Below are positions 44,413-57,300 of a DNA stretch of 64,000 bases, piece by piece. Below the pieces are notes generated by a model. The model did not search any database, had not been told where the DNA came from, and worked only from the letters and a program-made list of their open reading frames with translations. Made by a program: the position numbers and the translations under genes. The stretch's first letter is position 1. Every line of letters starts with the position of its first letter. Origin of the DNA: Tetraselmis striata (lineage: Eukaryota; Chlorophyta; Chlorodendrophyceae; Chlorodendrales; Chlorodendraceae); contig VCJN01001772.1 of assembly GCA_006384855.1 (NCBI GenBank), positions 17,501 through 81,500 on the forward strand. The letters are read 5' to 3'.

Positions 44413-44915
44413 ATACAATTGATGGAACTGTAGGCCAGTGATATAGAACCCGTTCTTTTAAAATTTTCTGAAATATCGACGCATCGCTGATTCAACTGTC
44501 AAGTTACTTTATAATAATGATGGTAACTAACCGACTTACTGCACTGACCATGATGCAGTATATCGCGAAGATCCTCAAGACCTCTTAACACTCTGCGACG
44601 GTTATTGCTCTGCTATGCTTTGCTACTGCTATGCTCTGCTATGACCGATAGCCAGCTCGCTATACATGCTAATGCCGATTCCAAGATCTGTAACATTCGG
44701 TTATTTTTGCATATTTTGCCTCTCCATTGCATTTGCATTACAATACCTTACATTGGTTTCGCGTGCTCTGGCCGATAACCCCTCCACGCCTCCTGTGCTG
44801 CTGCATGACCGCCACCACCCGTCGCTCTCACGCTCTCGCCCGTGCCGCCACCACTTCGACCATGGCTTCACCAATGGACATCGACGCCGACACCCGTCGC
44901 GCTCATGCCGTTTAG

Positions 44916-45867
44916 ATGGAGATGACCAAGTTCGCATCTCGACCCCCTACGGCTAACATCGCCGCGAGCGACCTCATGACCGATCGACGCAATCAGGCGC
45001 AACTCAACCGCTTCCTCCAGCGCGCCAAAGAGGCCGTTCACGGTCTCATCTGGTCTGCTCAAGTCGAAAACTGGGTCGTACAACAGCTCATCACGGACGG
45101 CGAGGTCGGCGCTGTCTACCGTGGCCTCATTGACTGCCTGGAGCTGCAGGAACGGGCCCCTATACCTCAGGTTTCTGTGTCAACCTATTTCGCGGATTTC
45201 ATCGACTTTCAAGATCGCTTCATCGGAGAGCTCCACGGGTGCTCTACCATGTTCGTATTGATTAACCGCTTCACGAAGAGGCTAGGCTGGCTATCTCTAC
45301 AACCATTCCTCTAGGTCCCTTCCCAGCCCAAGAACTGCGTCGACCTCTCCCAATAAGTCCGGCGTGCCTACAAACTCCTCTAACCTGCAAATCGTCCTTC
45401 CGAGGCGGCCATCATCGGCACCATCATTGCGCGCCTGCCGATACCAACTCAGGCACACATTGAGTCTAGTGTCATCAAGCTGCGCGAGGAGCTCACCACC
45501 TTTGCTGTCCAGGATCGCCACCTCAAGGCGGTGGATGCCGAGTACTCCGCAAAACGTAAAGCCGACGCCTCTGTTGGGAACAACAATTCGCCAATAATTA
45601 AGTATGTACGCCCCCAGTCTGGCCCTTTTCCACCGGCTCGCTCGGGTACCCCCTCCTCCGCTAACACCCTCCTCTTTTGCCTCCACCTCTAAGGTTCCTA
45701 ATGGCTATCACCGTTATAAAGGCATTTGTGATGGTTGTGGTGAATTGAGCCATTCCATTATGACATGCTCGAAGACATCTCAAGCCGACAAAACTGCCTG
45801 GCTCAACAAAGTTGCTGCCTCAAAAGCCGCTAAAGGCGTGCAAAAGCTTGATCTTGACCGCCAATGA
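44916..45867 (+). other. gag-like fossil region of the gypsy element
   Basis: A gag-like N-terminal frame (44916-45314) is followed by a region ending in a CCHC zinc knuckle, GICDGCGELSHSIMTCSK (C-x2-C-x4-H-x4-C). It is broken. Confidence 0.65.
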
Positions 45868-46058
45868 CTGCTGGTTGGGGCGGAGCTTGCTTGTGCCAAA
45901 TAGAATAGCTAAAACCCCCACCACTCTCGCTTTAAAACCGAAAAAAAGTTTTTAACCTCTATGTCCGATAAACAATTACTGTCGGTAAAACCCAAATTGA
46001 CAGATTATCAAAACTTACTCTCGCCCACTATACTACGGTACAATTCAGTCCCCCTCGT

Positions 46059-46209
46059 AAGTCTTGACCTATACGTATCTGTCCATATCGCCACGTCAGC
46101 ACCGGCGGCGCCGACCGCCGAGTGGTACAGTGGCGCATTTTTATGATATAGTCGCTAATTAACTTAGAATATTCATCAACGGCTTGAGATGTGATAGGTG
46201 CGTGGCGGA

Positions 46210-46244
<35 letters not shown>

Positions 46245-47085
46245 GCCTGTCACGCTCGTGATTCCGCGATGCGCAGGTTCGAATCTTGCCGGGGCCCTCG
46301 GTGGAAATATAACCGAGGGGGGTATGGGGGGCCCAATGCAAATATTTTTAGGTTTAGGGTTTAGGGTTTTTAGGTTCTCCTACAAGCCCTAGTACAGTGG
46401 CTTACCGCGCGACCCGCATCCCGATAAAAAGGCGATGTACTCGCCCCGCGCGGGCGGATTTTCCCCGCTTAGGGGCCCGCTAGGCGCAGCCCAATAGCAA
46501 AATATGGGAGCGTATCGTATTGATGGCCAGCCCTACCACATACCATGGACGATTCCCTGGCAGGTGACCATATGGACCCACCCGCTGACTCGGGGGCTGC
46601 ACCCCTGCGCAGTATGGGCTGAAGCCCGGCTCTACCAAGGGCGCATTGAATGCGGACAACAATTGTAGGTGGGCTGGCTTTGGAGCAAGCCTTTATCGCA
46701 GTATTGGCCGTTTTGCGGGAACTGCTCACTTGCTTGCATGCCGAAAGTGGGGAGAGCGCGCCTTTGTGAATGTGCTCTACGATGGTAGAGCTAACTCTTG
46801 GCGTGCATCCGTACAGATAGAACGCATAGACGTGCGATATGAAAAATTCGTGCCCTCGCTCGTGACATTGGGTTATCAAATTCATTGCTAACCCTGAACA
46901 ATGACACACACACACGTATATATGGCATTTACAACGAGAGCCCAAGAAACGCCACTTAGGGCTCCTCCCACGCATGATGTCGTGTTCACGTACGTATGAC
47001 ACATGGAAGGGCGCGGCCGGAAACGAAGGTGAGGGCTCATAATTGGCCAATGTACAATTGATGCTTGACAAGGGGGGCAAGAATT
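46059..47085 (+). mobile_element. Element E, copy E2, inside the gypsy element
   Basis: A 1,027-bp copy of the E1/E3 family lying between the gag and pol parts of the gypsy fossil. It has a 32-base G run (46211-46242) and a telomere-like insertion at 46347-46373 that E1 and E3 lack. Ends are AAGTCTTGAC and GGCAAGAATT. Confidence 0.65.
46347..46373 (+). repeat. Interstitial telomere-like repeat
   Basis: GTTTAGGGTTTAGGG flanked by TTTTTAGG on both sides. E1 and E3 have a single TTTTTAGG here. Confidence 0.8.
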
Positions 47086-47279
47086 TTGTGGGGAGGTGTA
47101 ATGCTGTATTTGTAAGTAACACTTTCGTCCGCCTGCCCAAATTTAAAACCGCGCCACTCAAAAGATTACGAGTAGCGACTTACCATAGCATACTGCCGAA
47201 TGCCACTAGCGTTGCAGTCCCGTAGTTAAAACTAGATTATAATTATAAATGAATATCAAATAATAGCAAATGTTGAATT

Positions 47280-50000
47280 AATCACAACCAACTTTAAAAA
47301 TAAATCCGACGCCGTTCTCGGCTTATCTTTCCTATGCGAATCCGCATATTAACTGGACCGCCGGCTCCCTCGCGTCCTCCGACGGCCACGCCGTAACATG
47401 CCCTATCGAGCCCCGCTCCGGGAATGTCGACGCCATTCCAGCTAGCACTAGGCTCGAAATCGACTTTCAAGATCCCTACACCGCTTTCTTTTCCGCCGTA
47501 GTCCGCGAATACGAAGCAACAAAAAACGCTTATTATGCCCAATCCATTGATAATGATATTACCGCTATCACTATCGACCAATGTGCTTAAAACATACCTC
47601 ACAATTTCGATCCCTTTTACTTAAACACAAATGAGTATGCCAACTATTGAATTCCCTTCCACATCCAAGCCCCGGCGTTCACTTCGAAGTACCACTACTC
47701 TAAGACGTCCATGTACCACCCGGCAAAATATTTCGCCTTCCACCAATCCACCTGCCGAGTTAGAAGAATATAGAAGCATCTAATCACCGTCTTAGACTTG
47801 GATTTATTGGGTAATCATTTCCGCCTTTTGGTGCACATGTCATATTTGCCCAACATGACAATATAGGCATGCGCATGTGCATTGACTATCGTCAGTTGCA
47901 TAGATATACCCGCCGAATATGTTTCGATCCCGATACCACGCGCCGCCATGTAGTTCTTAAATATGCTCGCCGGCGCTACCGCGTATTCCTAACCGCGAAC
48001 CTAATTTTCATCTAACACCACCTTGGAACAAAATACGGGCGCCGACAAAGCATTGTTTAAAACTCAGTTTGGTTAGTACGCATTCCTAGCCAAGCCATTT
48101 GGCATGTTTAATGCCCCGTCGGCGTTTCGACAATGGATGATTTACGTTTTGCAGTCGTATAAAACATGTTTATTCTTCTCTACTTTGATGACGTTTCGGT
48201 ATCTAACATCTTCCTCGATGAACACATAATACACCGTATACCACGCTTGTTTTACTCGCCAACACCACATGGTGTTACGACTGCGTAATCTCCTATGCCA
48301 AGAACGAACTCGAATATTTGGGCCGCTAGGTAGCCAACGCGGCACGCGTCCTTTCGATAGAAAACATTGCTACACTTCGCGATTTCAGCCCCGCATGATA
48401 TTGCACAGCAAATACATTGATTCCTCAAAGTCAAAATTGTATCTTTCAAATGTGTTCTAAATACTCTCGCATGACCGCATCCTTTTTATAATATTTGTCC
48501 CAATATACATATTTTAAATGAAACAGCGCCAACATATATATGTACGTTGCCCTTAATTCTACGTTGTTACACCATACATGCTCTGACTACGCCTTAGGCG
48601 CCGTGATACTTCAGCAAAATGCAAAAAGATACATAATCCGACAGTGCGCTTATTAGACCAAAGCTTCACAATCTACCCATACCAGATACCCCACCTACGC
48701 CCAAGAACTTTGCCGCGTGGTTACGCTTTGACCTACTGATGGTGCTACATAGCACATAGTTCTAAGATCACGGCCATACCACACTATGCCACTCTACGCA
48801 ACCTGCCCGTCCAACCAACGTTAAGCCGCCGTTATTCACTATGGCTCCGTGTTTTAATATACCTAGCAAACCAACCCCGCACCGGAAGGTTAGCACGTGC
48901 TTGACATATTATAGTTACCACAATATGAGATCTTTGATGAATGGGGCCTATGCCCGGTCTCGTCGCCCGGATTTACGCCACGACTTAACAAAACATAACG
49001 CTCTGCTGCCATATTCTCCCATACCATGCATTACCACCATCTTCAAGTTAATATAGAATTAATTGCAGGGATACGCCACAGTTATACTACCAAAGCAAAC
49101 TACTACGGTAACCATATCCCCAATTGCGTTATATAATTACATCGACGGTTCATTATGCTAAATGTCTGATAACGTATGTCTGCCCATCCTAAATTAAGAG
49201 CCCATCTTTAATTGATCATCCCGGAATTACTCGACGCACGCTGCCGGCCATCGTGATGACGCACGCACTCTCGCTACCATTCGGAAAACTTATGGTGACC
49301 CATTATGAACAACATACTTGCCCACCTTGACCACCGACATATAATTCCATACAGCATCACATACGTGCCGTGTCTCCCGTACGTACAAGCACCCGCTCCC
49401 AGGCAATTATTATCCATAAACTTTGTGTATCACTAGCATGCCGCCCTCTGCGCAAGTGACTTTGCCACTATAGCCACACTTGTACGCGCATTCACGAAAC
49501 AAGCCCGCCTCATCCCATGTAGTATCCACGTAGACGCTCCGCAGCTTGCCCGCTTATTTATTGACAATCTTTTCCGCCGCCACGCCATGTTTGCGGCATA
49601 ACGGTAGAAGACCGCGGTCCCCGCTTCACCTCTGTTTTGGCAAAATATGTTTTCGCTCGTAATGCTCGTTACGTAATGACAACTTGCCCCGCTTATCCCT
49701 CGCCGATTTTACTAATGACAATGCCAACCACTCCGCCATTAAATGCACTACATTTGATCCCCGCCGCTCCGGCATAAACCCGCTCACGTCCGCTACCTTG
49801 TTATGCCAACCTGTCGATCCCGCGGATTGCATTATTCATATCGCACAAAAAGTATAAGATGCCCACGCCTTTGTCTCGGAATAATGCTTCGAAATCCGCC
49901 GGTTCGATGATTTCGTTAGTTACATCAGCCCATACCCCATCGTACACTGAATTCCCTCACATGCATGCCAAACTCTGCCTACTACCTGCTTTGGCCTCCC
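47280..50000 (+). other. pol-like fossil region of the gypsy element
   Basis: Signatures seen in order are a YFDDV reverse-transcriptase box (about 48182-48196), SDYALGAVILQQN of RNase H (about 48575-48615), and THAAGHRDDARTLATIRKTY of the integrase zinc-binding region (about 49226-49285). The region is heavily broken. Confidence 0.7.
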
Positions 50001-50560
50001 ATCCCAAATTTCACGAAACCTAAGCTCGAGCCATAGCCTAAAATCGGCACAATTATGTCCGTAAACCGCTTCCTTCGACAAATGTTTACTGCAACCCATT
50101 ATCGTGCCTTGTCCGCAAAATACCCCGCCCGTTTTCCTTCGCGTATCCCGTAGGTATACTTTTTGGAGCCGGGATGGAATGTTAGGGTTACCACTATAGC
50201 CCTACCTGCATGCTCATACCCATCATACTCGTAAACACATGCTAGCTCGTATATCTACATATACTCATACATGTACTACTCATCTGCTCATTGCCCGCAC
50301 GCCACCATTACATGTTACACGTCTTTCCGACGTACGGCCACATTACGCTCGCATACTTCTACCAATGCCTGAGGCTACCTGCAACAATCCTCGATGACTT
50401 CAATACTAGATCGCATCTCCAAGCCTAGCACCTGCTTGCAACCGGCTGCCATGCCAATAGGTGTATAAAGCCGTGTACGCCCCGCCACAATGTTACAATT
50501 CCTTTGCTGCAAACTGTTTTCATGCCTAGGCTAAAGCCTCCCGCATAAAGCTTACAACGC

Positions 50561-53500
50561 CGGCTGTGGCGGTCCGCCGGCCTCGGCCGCGGTCCACCGA
50601 TGCTACCTCCATCTCGCCCGTCTGAGCTCTTGCGGTAGAATCCCCAAGGGGGCTTGGAGGGGGAAAGGCGGGCACCCCCCCCTCCCCCCCCCGTCCGCGT
50701 GACGTCGCTCCGTGGTCGCCAGGCCGGCTCGCCTCTGCAGCGCGCCTCGTCGCTGTAGCCGCCCGTCCAGGGTCAGACCGAGTTGACCGCCAGCTGACTC
50801 CTCCCGCTGCATGGCTGCGACTCCCTCCGGGCACTCCGGCTCCTGTCTCTTGGCCCCTGTGTCGCTGCCATACCCGGCCTCTCCGCCCCCGAACGCCCGC
50901 CCCGCCTTTAAATGCCGGGCTACTGTCTCCTCGCGTTCGTTGCCCTCGCCCGTTCTCACGGGACGGCCGAGGGTTCCCCGGGTGTTCCGAACGGGTCGGC
51001 CGCAGGGCGCCGCCGAACACTCCGCTGTACTAGGCCGGGATTCGAGTGATTCATAGGTGGAACACATACGGGTGGGGGATACGCCAGATCTTCTTCAGGT
51101 CGGTCGCGGGACGTACCGAGGTACGAGAACACAATGTTATTTCGAACAGTCCTCGCGAGTAGGCTGCCCCCGTCCGAGTCGTACAAACCCCCCTCCCCAC
51201 ACGTTGGCGGATCTCGGAGAGGCTGACGCAAGGCCGAGGTCGTACATGAATTATTTTTAGCAGCCCCCCGTACATGGTTGCTGCCCGGCGGCGCCAGCAT
51301 GCGCCACCAATACTACGAGTATTATTTAAAAAAGCCCACCGTAGGGCTCCCCAGTCGTCGCACGATCCAAGGACCCGCCACAACCGGCCACCCCGCTGAG
51401 CCCCCTGCCGCACTTAGCCCGGTACGGGTCTTAGGGTTTACCGGCGCCCATCACGTGGAGGTGGGGTGGTACCGCCGGGCCTACCACACCCAGGATCCTC
51501 CGCTCATGGTGGGCCGCTGGATGGCGGCGGGCGCCTCCCGCCACCACCAACTAGCCAGCTACAAGCGGCCCACCCCCCGGCCGTGGCAGCCCCTCAAGAC
51601 ACGGAGATTGACGACGACGGCCCGCCACGGGAAGTCGATCAGCCGGTGACACGCGTCGATCCAGCCCCGCACCCCGAGCCGGCTCCATCGGCCGCAGCGC
51701 AAGCCCCCACCGCGACAGGAGAGGCCTCGGAGGCCACCGCCCCCCTCGATCGAGCATACCTCCACACTCAACACACCAGCCCATGCGTCCCGCCAGGCCT
51801 AGCTCGCGGCCGAGGCCCACCGCCTCCGTCGGCCCCCGCGCCGGACGATCCCCGTGCAGCAGCCGCAGGTGGCCCGTCTTCTGATATTCTCCGCCATCAA
51901 GGCGCCCAACCCCAAGCCGGACGCACGCCCGCGACTATCAGCGCCGCAACCCAAGAACTACGGACGTTTTTAGCATATACGCCCGGAATTGCATGTTTTC
52001 GAATTTACTCGCCCTTTTCCCCCGCTAGTATCATAGACATTATTCGCCCGACCCGCGGGCTTGGTACATGCACCAGACAAAGTCATCATGCAATTAAACG
52101 CAGTAAACTGTGACAAAAATAGTAGAGATGGAAGGCATCGTAGCCCCCACACCACCAAGCTAGCCGGCTCAGCGGTATACAAATACTGAGCACCATGCAG
52201 CTATTCCGGTAAGCTCCCCTCCCCCATCACACCTCAATAGCAGCAGGCGGAACGGCTCTGGCTGCCTTAGCGTGCCTGCTGAGCTATGGATGGGATGGGT
52301 TCTACTTAGGCAGGGACAGCATGTGGGCGCTGCTCTCTTTGCTATAGCCCGCGGGACGGAGGAGGGGCTACGAAACATAGGAAGAATGCCGACAGCTTGA
52401 GCAATGATAACACTTCGTGTTCCCCACTGTGGTTAGAGAGAGCAGGTCCTAAGAGCAACTCAGTCTGAGCCAACGGATGCAGCAGACTAGCATTTGTAAT
52501 CAATTTCAATTTCAATTGCAAGTAGGCAGGCGGCGGCCCGTCCCTGAACGGGATACGTACGCCGTTCCAAATCATGTCGACGACCTTGCGTCCGGCGCCG
52601 ATGTCCGCCTTGGCCTGCCAGTTGCGTCACACTCGGTGACAAATGTAGTCAGATTCGGGAGTGCAAGAGTTGGGGCGTGGTCCGGATGGCGCATGGCTAC
52701 GTGGCTTGCGCGTAGATGTACGCATGCGCCCATGAAAAAACGTCGGCCGCCCTAGCTAGGACGCATACCCGTACGTGGCGCCCCGTAGCTGGAGTAGTCG
52801 ACCATACGGGGCTGCTCGTTCGACCACGACAGTCGAGTCGGCCACCTGCCGGGTACGTAATCGCGACCAATGAAGGGGTGGGAAATTAAATCGGCCAGCA
52901 ATGCCGAGGCGCCAAGCAGTAAGTCCCTAGATGGAGCGTGCCATATCGGCCAAGGCACGCAAAAGGGAACCACCAGTACCACCAACCCGCGAAATAGGCG
53001 CGGTCGGAATGGGGGCTCGAGGGGAGAAGAGTGAGGCGCGATGTCGTAGCGCTCGCCTTTCGAACAATGCGTTTTGAAGTCGGCAAGTGTCAGCTCGACC
53101 TTCGGAGACCGGCTACTCGCATCTAAGAAGACGTCACCGGCGGTCGGAGGACGGCGGGTCTTCATCACATGTGGGTCTACCGTGCGTGAAAGCTAAAGCG
53201 TCTTGCACGGGACAAACCCGCGAGCATCGACACGGCCCGCCACATGGTAGGCATGGCGCGAAGATGGATGATCGGGACAGGATAGAGCCCGCTAGTTTTT
53301 CAAAGAATACAAACTCGAGCGGAGTCTACTCACAACGATGTGCTGGTCGGAGTTTTCCGTGCTCGTTGTCACGGCGGGTTTCCATATCTAATTTGGGTGC
53401 CGTAGCACGCCCGCGGTACAGCGGTCCATGCTCGTGCTCAGGAAGATGTGTAGCTGCACGCGTCGCATGCGCGTGCCACGTGGATTGGTGCATGTGTCGC

Positions 53501-53570
53501 AGGCGAACGCGCGCAGTGCGCGCCAGGCGGAAGGAAACCCAAACTACAGGTAGTAAACACAACCTACATG
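50561..53570. other. Intergenic, no supported gene
   Basis: The plus ORF 51466-52113 is Pro/Ala/Gln-rich, and the minus ORFs at 50526-51067 are Arg/Gly-rich; both have the look of low-complexity GC-rich sequence. A minus ORF at 52752-53168 has no secure domain. No remaining end of F2 or F0 was found after the gypsy element. Confidence 0.4.
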
Positions 53571-54144
53571 AAGTTATCTGTCAAATTAATAATACAATGT
53601 AAATAAAATCTTAATAATAACAATAGTATAACTGTTAAATTAATAGCATTTCATTTCTCTTAGGGTGTTTAGGGTTTTCAATTAGGACCCCCGAAAACAC
53701 TACCCTGTACCCGCCGTATATTTTTACCGCCCCCGGGACAAGATTGGCTAAAATCCTTACTTGCAGCGTCTCTACGACCGCCGTTTAGGCAATCCAGTCA
53801 CGGAAAGCCCTGGGTACGTAGGCGACGCTCCGTTACCGCCTTCGCTAAGACCGATGAAGGAAAACAGGCACCTATTTTCCTCGTAGTTTGCGCGAAGCCC
53901 CGCAAAGCCCCTGCCACGTTGGCACCTCCCGCCCCCCCTGCAACGGCATGCCACTGGCCGCGGCATGCCGCCCTACTCCACTCCGCCGCCACCCGCAGCC
54001 GCCACCACCTGCCGCCAAGCGCCCGTCCCGCCCAAGATGGACTCCGCCAACAACCCCCCCCCGTCTCTCGAAGGCGCATCGCAGCGCTAGTGGTTTTGTT
54101 GCATACCCAGAGCCTCCTACTCGGCCTGGCATCCGCTACCCAGC

Positions 54145-55508
54145 TTGGCAACACTGGCGTCTTCGCCGTCGGAATGGCGGCGGCATCGCTGGCGTCCGCC
54201 AGCGGAGCCGCCGCTAGCGCGTTTGCAATGTTGGTGGTTGGTTGATACGCCAGCGGAGGTGACGTCACGAGGCTCGTGGCGCAAGGCGCTATCGCTGCAA
54301 AAGGTTCACCTCAGCACCCGCCGGCCTAACATTGAAAGAACTGATTGGTTCGGGTCGGCGCTGTACCCGATCGTTAAGAATTTGGACAGCTTCTGTTCCG
54401 CGTTGCGCCTACCGTGCGAGGCGTTCGATATGGTAGTCAATAAGATGCAGATCTCGGGCGCCGTGACCGACAACGAGTGCCGTAATAACCCAAGGTACAG
54501 GGTGCCGGTGTGGTTCAAGGTCGCCACCGCTGTGTACCATATGGCGTACGGTGGGAGCCTTTTTTAGACAGCGTGCGCTGCCGGCATCGCCCCGTACACC
54601 GTCCACTGCCACATGCACGACGTATGTATGGGCATCTTCCTCGAGCTGCGCCCCATCCTCATGCACCCTCCCACCCTTGAAGAAGCTGAACAGTCTCAGC
54701 TACGATTCGCCACGCGTCAGGGAATCGAGAGTGTAGGCCAAGCGGTCGACGGCACGCACGTAGTTCCTTGGAAACCCGACGACGCGGACTGGGCGGAGGA
54801 GTACCACAACTACAAAGGGTGGTACAGCCTCTTGTGTGTCGCAGTCGTGAACTCGTTCTACATGATTGTCGACGCGGAGGTGGGGCATCTAGGCAGAGCG
54901 GGCGACTCCGGCGTCACTCAAGTTTCGGCTTTCAGGGAGGATATACAAGCTAATCAAGAGCGTTGGTTGGGCCCAAGGGGGATTATGATTAGCGACGGGG
55001 CTTTCGGACTCAACGACCTGGTGATGAGCCCCTATCCCAAGGGCAGTGGACTCACCGCGAATCGCAGGTACTTCAACTTATGCTTCTCCTCCACCCGGAT
55101 TTATGTGGAGCAAGTGTTCGGCATGTGGACGATAGGTGGCGTGTTGCGCTGAAGGAGGGAGAGTTCAAGAGGCAGGGTATGAATTTGATAAGATATGCCA
55201 CGATGGTGCTACACAATATTTGCCTCGTGTATGGCAGAGGGGATTACATTCCACACCCAGGGGAGGACATAGATGCGGAAACCATAATAGAGGGTATGAA
55301 AAGATTCACGCCAGATGTATGCAAGAAGTATAGAGCAGCAAACAACCTCCATTGTAGACACAAGAATCGTTCAAAGGTAGGGGCGGGCAGCCAGCACACT
55401 GCCACGTTGAAGCGCAGAGATGAAATAGCTACTATGTTATGGGAGGCCTATTACTTGCAGCATGGCCGCTACCCAAGCGATGACGATGATGATGATGATG
55501 ATGCGTGA
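54145..55508 (+). pseudogene. Harbinger DDE transposase, damaged
   Basis: An N-terminal part (TRRPNIERTDWFGSALYPIV, FKVATAVYHMAYGGSLF) is followed by a TAG stop at 54565-54567. The same frame then runs on with GIESVGQAVDGTHVVPW, GIMISDGAFGLNDLVMSPYP and STRIYVEQVFGMW. These give the three acidic residues of a DDE_Tnp_4 catalytic core: D in VDGTH, D in SDGAFG, E in YVEQVFG. Near 55130-55150 the frame changes to one continuing RWRVALKEGEFKRQGMNLIR and YATMVLHNICL, the family's usual end, then an Asp run from a (GAT)n repeat. A further frame change lies near 54245. The core is well kept, so death is fairly recent. Confidence 0.8.
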
Positions 55509-55572
55509 TAGCATATTGGAATATTTCACGGTAATTAATTCATCATGATTACACAATCACTTTGCCGATCTC

Positions 55573-56731
55573 CTACTGCTGCTCTGGGTTGAGCAGCATG
55601 CGCAGCATGGAAAGCATATTGTTCCTGCCTCTCTCCCCTTCCTCCCTTAAGAAATCAAGGGTGGCCTGTTGGGTACCGGCCAAAGTAGCGGCTAGATCCT
55701 TGAAGCCTTCGCCTTGCTTCCTCTGCCCTTCCTCCATGCAAGCAACGAGATTGTCACTCACCTCACTGATCGCGGCCATGTTACGTTCTGCCGCAGCCTG
55801 TAGCACGGCTATGTTGCTTTTCTGCCTCTACCACCTGATCCACCACCCGCCTCGGCATTTTGCTCCGTAAACCCGCTACCCGAAGGATGCTGGGGAGGAG
55901 AAGCACTAGATCCAGACCCCCGCCTATTCTTACGTAAGGTGCCGCCTAGCGGCGCCATCCTTGGAATGAGCTTTTTCCCCATATGCATGTGTTCGGCCAA
56001 GCTATCATCTTGCCCAGTGGCGTCCTCCCCCTCCTCCATGCCGTCCTCCGCACTCAAGTCATCACACAGCAGCTCATCCGCCTTGAGGAGAGCGGTACGG
56101 AATACCCTGTTGTTAAGGGTGCCCCCCCATATGAGCCCGCGGCAGAGGGGGGGGGGGAAGGGCTCAACCAATCAATTTCACAATCTGTGGGGAACAAACA
56201 ACGGGGTAGAGGGGCACACCTGAGGAGGGTTGGCCCGCTTCGACTGCTCGAAGGTGTCGGCGTAGGTGGGCCTCGGGACGGCGGCTATATCATCCCGGAT
56301 GGCACCCGACTGCGGCGCGCGATGGCAAGTGTGTACTCCCTCCACTCCCCCATGTGCTTGGCGTACTCCCTCTTCAGCGCCTCCACGTTGCGAGTGCGGC
56401 TGGGGTAGAGCGCGTTGTACTCCGCCATCAGCTCCGTCCATGCGTGGTTGATAACATGTCCGCTGCCGGAAGCGAACTGTTTCTCGTACTTCGCTGACAG
56501 GCGCAGCGCGAGCAGGCTGGCGATCTCGTCGGCGCTGTACTGGCAATGCTTGGCAAGATTGCCAGGATCGCACACGTTCGCCGCCGCTCTCTTGTTGTTT
56601 CCACCCCCCTCCGCATCGGGGTCTTCCCCCTCGCCCGCCCGTGATGGTGCTTGCTTGTTCTTGCTGCCCCTAGGCCGGCCACGCGGGCGCTTGGTGGCTT
56701 GCGGCGGCGAATTGATGTCCTCTGCCACCAT
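55573..56731 (-). CDS. Harbinger Myb/SANT-like protein, two exons
   Basis: The second protein of PIF/Harbinger elements, which binds the element ends and helps carry the transposase to the nucleus. Exon 1 from ATG 56731 has an AT-hook (KRPRGRPRGSKNK), then a Myb/SANT-like helix set (YSADEIASLLALRLSAKYEK, HAWTELMAEYNALYPSRT, VEALKREYAKHMGEW). It runs to about 56220, where CAG/GTGTGC could be a donor. The second part (from about 56120) is acidic, then Ser/Gly-rich, and ends with a helical region (MLQAAAERNMAAISEVSDNL) to the stop at 55573. Exon borders in between (56220-56100 and near 55805) are not fixed. It is separated by 64 bases from the transposase end. Confidence 0.65.
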
Positions 56732-56795
56732 GCCGTTGTCCGCCGGTGCTGCCGCCCCTACCGGTCTCTAGCCGCCCCTCCTCTAGTGTGGCGAC

Positions 56796-57296
56796 TCAGC
56801 CTCCTCGCCGGGCTCGACGGGGGAAGCCTGCTGCTCCCCAATCGCCAACGTCTGCGATTCGACCGCGGTTGGAGCGTTGGTCGCGGGGGGAAGCAAGCTC
56901 GACGCGCGGCGCCATTATAGCTCGCGCTGTAGCTGGCGGCATCACAGGGCCGCTCTCCTTGATGCCGAGCTCCAGCTCTAGGCACTCAGAGCACAGCTTC
57001 CGCATAGCCATGTCCTCGGTAGGCTCTTGGGCCTCGCCGAGGTCCGCCACGAGCTGCGCATACTCGGCATGGCAGACGTGGTGGAGAAACGTTGACGCGA
57101 AGCGGCCACACGACTCCAAGTCGGGCGCGAACCCTATGCGTGGGGCGAGGCAATACTCGGCATAGCAACAACGAGGCGATATTCTCTCTAAGGATGAGTG
57201 TTGGCTGTGTCCGGCGTGAGTCGGAGACTGCGAGAGGGGGATAGGGTTCACGGGCGGTGCAGTTTGTACATGCGGATCCGTTGTGCTCAAGTTCAA
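56796..57296 (-). other. Extra open frame inside the Harbinger element
   Basis: 167 codons containing ESCGRFASTFLHHVCHAEYA and LCSECLELELGI. It could be a 5' exon of the Myb/SANT-like gene or a third gene. Not recognised. Confidence 0.3.
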
Positions 57297-57300
57297 AAAT

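Larger units (their letters stand above)
43704..50560 (+). mobile_element. Degraded Ty3/gypsy LTR retrotransposon
   Basis: A long-dead, heavily broken element with many breaks; no gene in it is whole. The parts occur in gypsy order: gag with zinc knuckle (44916-45867), protease-like start (near 47290), reverse transcriptase (about 47500-48400), RNase H (about 48560-48770), integrase (about 49200-50000). TGTTAGGGTTAC at 43704 and again at 50180, the latter just after a purine-rich stretch, is the likely start of both LTRs. LTR ends are not resolved and the LTRs are otherwise much diverged, which suggests an old insertion. It sits at the right end of F2 and contains E2. Confidence 0.75.

Noticed and set aside
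50560-50564. CCGGC after the gypsy element as a target duplication of CCGGC before 43704
   Set aside because: Five GC bases match easily by chance, and the LTR end this would imply does not have the usual CA.
50526-51067. Overlapping minus ORFs rich in Arg and Gly
   Set aside because: Two frames are open at once, which points to base composition rather than coding.
51466-52113. 215-codon plus ORF
   Set aside because: Low-complexity Pro/Ala/Gln-rich composition typical of GC-rich chance frames; no domain or splice support.
52752-53168. Minus ORF with LLADLISHPFIGRDY, slightly like the end of a protein kinase
   Set aside because: No catalytic loop, DFG or glycine loop is present; the likeness is too short.
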